From: JBGPEQ01 sp035518775
GTDB lineage: Bacteria; Pseudomonadota; Alphaproteobacteria; Dongiales; Dongiaceae
NCBI GenBank assembly: GCA_035518775.1
Contig: DATIXH010000008.1
Location: forward strand, 1 to 10,578
Reading direction: 5' to 3'
DNA: 10,578 bases
The number at the start of each line of letters is the position of its first letter. The stretch's first letter is position 1. The notes beneath the pieces were generated by a model, which was given only the letters and a program-made list of their open reading frames with translations, was not told the DNA's origin and did not search any database. Below, one piece after another: positions 9,522-10,578 of the stretch. The translations under genes and the position numbers were made by a program.

Positions 9522-9569
9522 TTTTGAGATGGCCGGCCGAGAAATCGCGAATCCGTGCAATCGCCTTCG

Positions 9570-9592
9570 ACTATGACTTGGCTGCTCATAGT
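9570..9592. promoter_or_regulatory. Interrupted palindrome ACTATGA-N9-TCATAGT, candidate operator
   Basis: Two perfect 7-bp inverted half-sites are separated by 9 bases, centred at 9581, in an AT-richer patch of a GC-rich region between divergent genes. The geometry suits a dimeric regulator. Which one is unknown; AraC proteins usually bind direct repeats, so the neighbouring GlxA-type regulator is not an obvious match. Confidence 0.45.
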
Positions 9593-9614
9593 GGGGATGA
9601 CCCGGGCCGGTTGC

Positions 9615-9630
9615 AGTGACAGTCCTCACA
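9615..9630. promoter_or_regulatory. CRP-like palindrome upstream of soxB
   Basis: AGTGACAGTCCTCACA matches the enterobacterial CRP consensus TGTGA-N6-TCACA at 9 of 10 specified positions. It lies 172 bases before the soxB start. Alphaproteobacterial cAMP receptor proteins can prefer other half-sites, so binding is a prediction. Confidence 0.4.
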
Positions 9631-9764
9631 TTCTGGTCCGGCGGATGTCGCGGAATCGCAAGAGCCTGCCGCCCCGATTGGCGCGCCGCGGCAGCGGACT
9701 GCAGCTTATTGCTCCGCCTCGTCCTTCGGGTCTTGCGCCTGAAAGGGCAGGCTGCAATAACACC

Positions 9765-9778
9765 GCCGGTTCGCCGGC
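9765..9778 (+). other. Small hairpin with TTCG loop just before soxB
   Basis: GCCGG (9765-9769) and CCGGC (9774-9778) enclose TTCG. The 5-bp all-GC stem ends 24 bases before the soxB ATG. The closing pair is G-C, not the extra-stable C(UUCG)G. It could affect translation if transcribed in the leader. Confidence 0.35.
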
Positions 9779-9802
9779 CCCAACCTTGCGCGTCCGCACC
9801 TC

Positions 9803-10578
9803 ATGAAGGCCCGCTATTCCATCTTCAGTCTGGCGCGCAATGCGCTGAATTATCACGAGGATTGGGATCTCGCTTGGCGCAGTCCCGAGCCCAAGCCGTC
9901 CTATGACGTCATCATCGTCGGTGGCGGTGGCCATGGCCTCGCGACCGCCTACTACCTCGCCAAGGAGCACGGCATCGCCAATGTCGCCGTGATCGAGAAG
10001 GGCTGGCTCGGCGGTGGCAATACCGGCCGCAACACGACCATCGTGCGCTCCAACTACCTCTGGGATGAGAGCGCATTCCTCTACGAGCACGCGCTGAAGC
10101 TGTGGGAGGGACTGAGCCAGGAGCTGAACTTCAACGTCATGTTCAGCCAGCGCGGCTTGCTGAACCTGGCCCACAACCTGCACGATCTCCGGGAGATCCA
10201 GCGGCGCGTGAACGCCATCCGCCTGAACGGCATCGATTCGGAGTTCCTCTCGGTCGAGCAGGTGAAGGCGATGGTGCCGATCCTCAACGCCGACCCCAAT
10301 GCGCGCTATCCCGTGCTCGGCGCCTCGCTGCAGCGCCGCGGCGGCGTGGCCCGGCACGACGCGGTCGCCTGGGGCTATGCCCGCGGCGCCGACGCGCGCG
10401 GCGTCGACATCATCCAGAACTGCGAAGTGACGGGCTTCCGCATCGAGAACGGCCGGGTCAAGGGTGTCGAGACCACGCGCGGCTATATCGGCGCGAAGAA
10501 GGTCGGCTGCGTCGTCGCCGGCCATGCCAGCGTCGTCGCCGCCATGGCGGGCTTCCGGCTGCCGATCGAGAGCCATCC
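9803..10578 (+). CDS. soxB: Sarcosine oxidase subunit beta, 3' end outside the window
   Basis: The frame is open to the window edge, giving the first 258 residues. It begins MKARYSIFSL, matching the usual start of alphaproteobacterial SoxB, which supports the ATG at 9803 although no Shine-Dalgarno sequence is visible. The FAD-binding dinucleotide fold VIIVGGGGHGLATAYYL is at about 37-52, with Glu65 ending the second strand (VAVIEKG). GGGNTGRNTTIVRSNYL follows (70-86). GGVARHDAVAWGYAR (180-194) contains His185, which aligns with the His that carries covalent FMN in heterotetrameric sarcosine oxidases. SoxB with SoxA, SoxD and SoxG oxidatively demethylates sarcosine to glycine, passing the one-carbon unit to tetrahydrofolate and yielding H2O2. 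soxD, soxA and soxG are expected just downstream. The nearby GbdR-like regulator fits this pathway. Dimethylglycine oxidase-type relatives are less likely given the N-terminus. Confidence 0.95.
   Translation, partial: MKARYSIFSLARNALNYHEDWDLAWRSPEPKPSYDVIIVGGGGHGLATAYYLAKEHGIANVAVIEKGWLGGGNTGRNTTIVRSNYLWDESAFLYEHALKLWEGLSQELNFNVMFSQRGLLNLAHNLHDLREIQRRVNAIRLNGIDSEFLSVEQVKAMVPILNADPNARYPVLGASLQRRGGVARHDAVAWGYARGADARGVDIIQNCEVTGFRIENGRVKGVETTRGYIGAKKVGCVVAGHASVVAAMAGFRLPIESH

Larger units (their letters stand above)
9460..9802. promoter_or_regulatory. 343-base divergent intergenic region upstream of soxB
   Basis: It separates the - strand membrane protein gene from soxB and should hold promoters for both. 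No convincing gene is seen; reading frames here lack family features. It contains four inverted-repeat structures, listed separately at 9499-9521, 9570-9592, 9615-9630 and 9765-9778. A weak + strand pair TTGCGC (9733-9738) and AATAAC (9756-9761) has a 17-base spacer, but I would not call it a promoter with confidence. Confidence 0.6.

Noticed and set aside
9626..10576. Long - strand frame of 316 codons opposite soxB
   Set aside because: soxB is unmistakable on the + strand; this is a GC-rich shadow frame.

Overview
The window is GC-rich (about two-thirds by eye) and densely coding on both strands. Heterotetrameric sarcosine oxidase, a GbdR/GlxA-type AraC regulator, a Cache-HAMP class III cyclase and RTX exoproteins together suggest an alphaproteobacterium, probably Rhizobiales- or Rhodospirillales-like. 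That placement is inferred from gene content and style, not from a marker gene. I see no rRNA, tRNA, CRISPR array, insertion sequence or phage gene.

Left block (1-3622, + strand): three tightly packed genes. First is the 3' part of a secreted RTX calcium-binding repeat protein. A YfiR-family periplasmic protein follows, overlapping it by ATGA. Then comes a membrane histidine kinase overlapping YfiR by one base (TGATG). The kinase has a CHASE8-like periplasmic domain, the type through which YfiR controls the diguanylate cyclase YfiN. The layout therefore reads as a YfiR-YfiN-like sensor whose output is a kinase, coupled to a secreted calcium-binding protein. This is the most unusual part of the window.

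Middle block (3649-6818): a class IIIb adenylate cyclase with Cache-like sensor, HAMP and TPR-like tail lies on the - strand and converges on the kinase gene with a 26-base gap. Divergent from it across 98 bases is a small-molecule kinase of the aminoglycoside phosphotransferase (APH) fold.

Right block (6842-10578): a GlxA/GbdR-like AraC regulator and, upstream of it on the same strand, an unrecognised secreted or membrane protein with Ig-like domains and three C-terminal membrane segments. A 343-base divergent intergenic region follows, holding several inverted repeats, including one close to the classical CRP site. Last is the 5' part of soxB (sarcosine oxidase beta), which runs off the window. 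A GbdR-type regulator beside soxB points to catabolism of glycine betaine, dimethylglycine or sarcosine.

A speculative link between the blocks is that cAMP from the cyclase could act through a CRP-like protein at the soxB palindrome.
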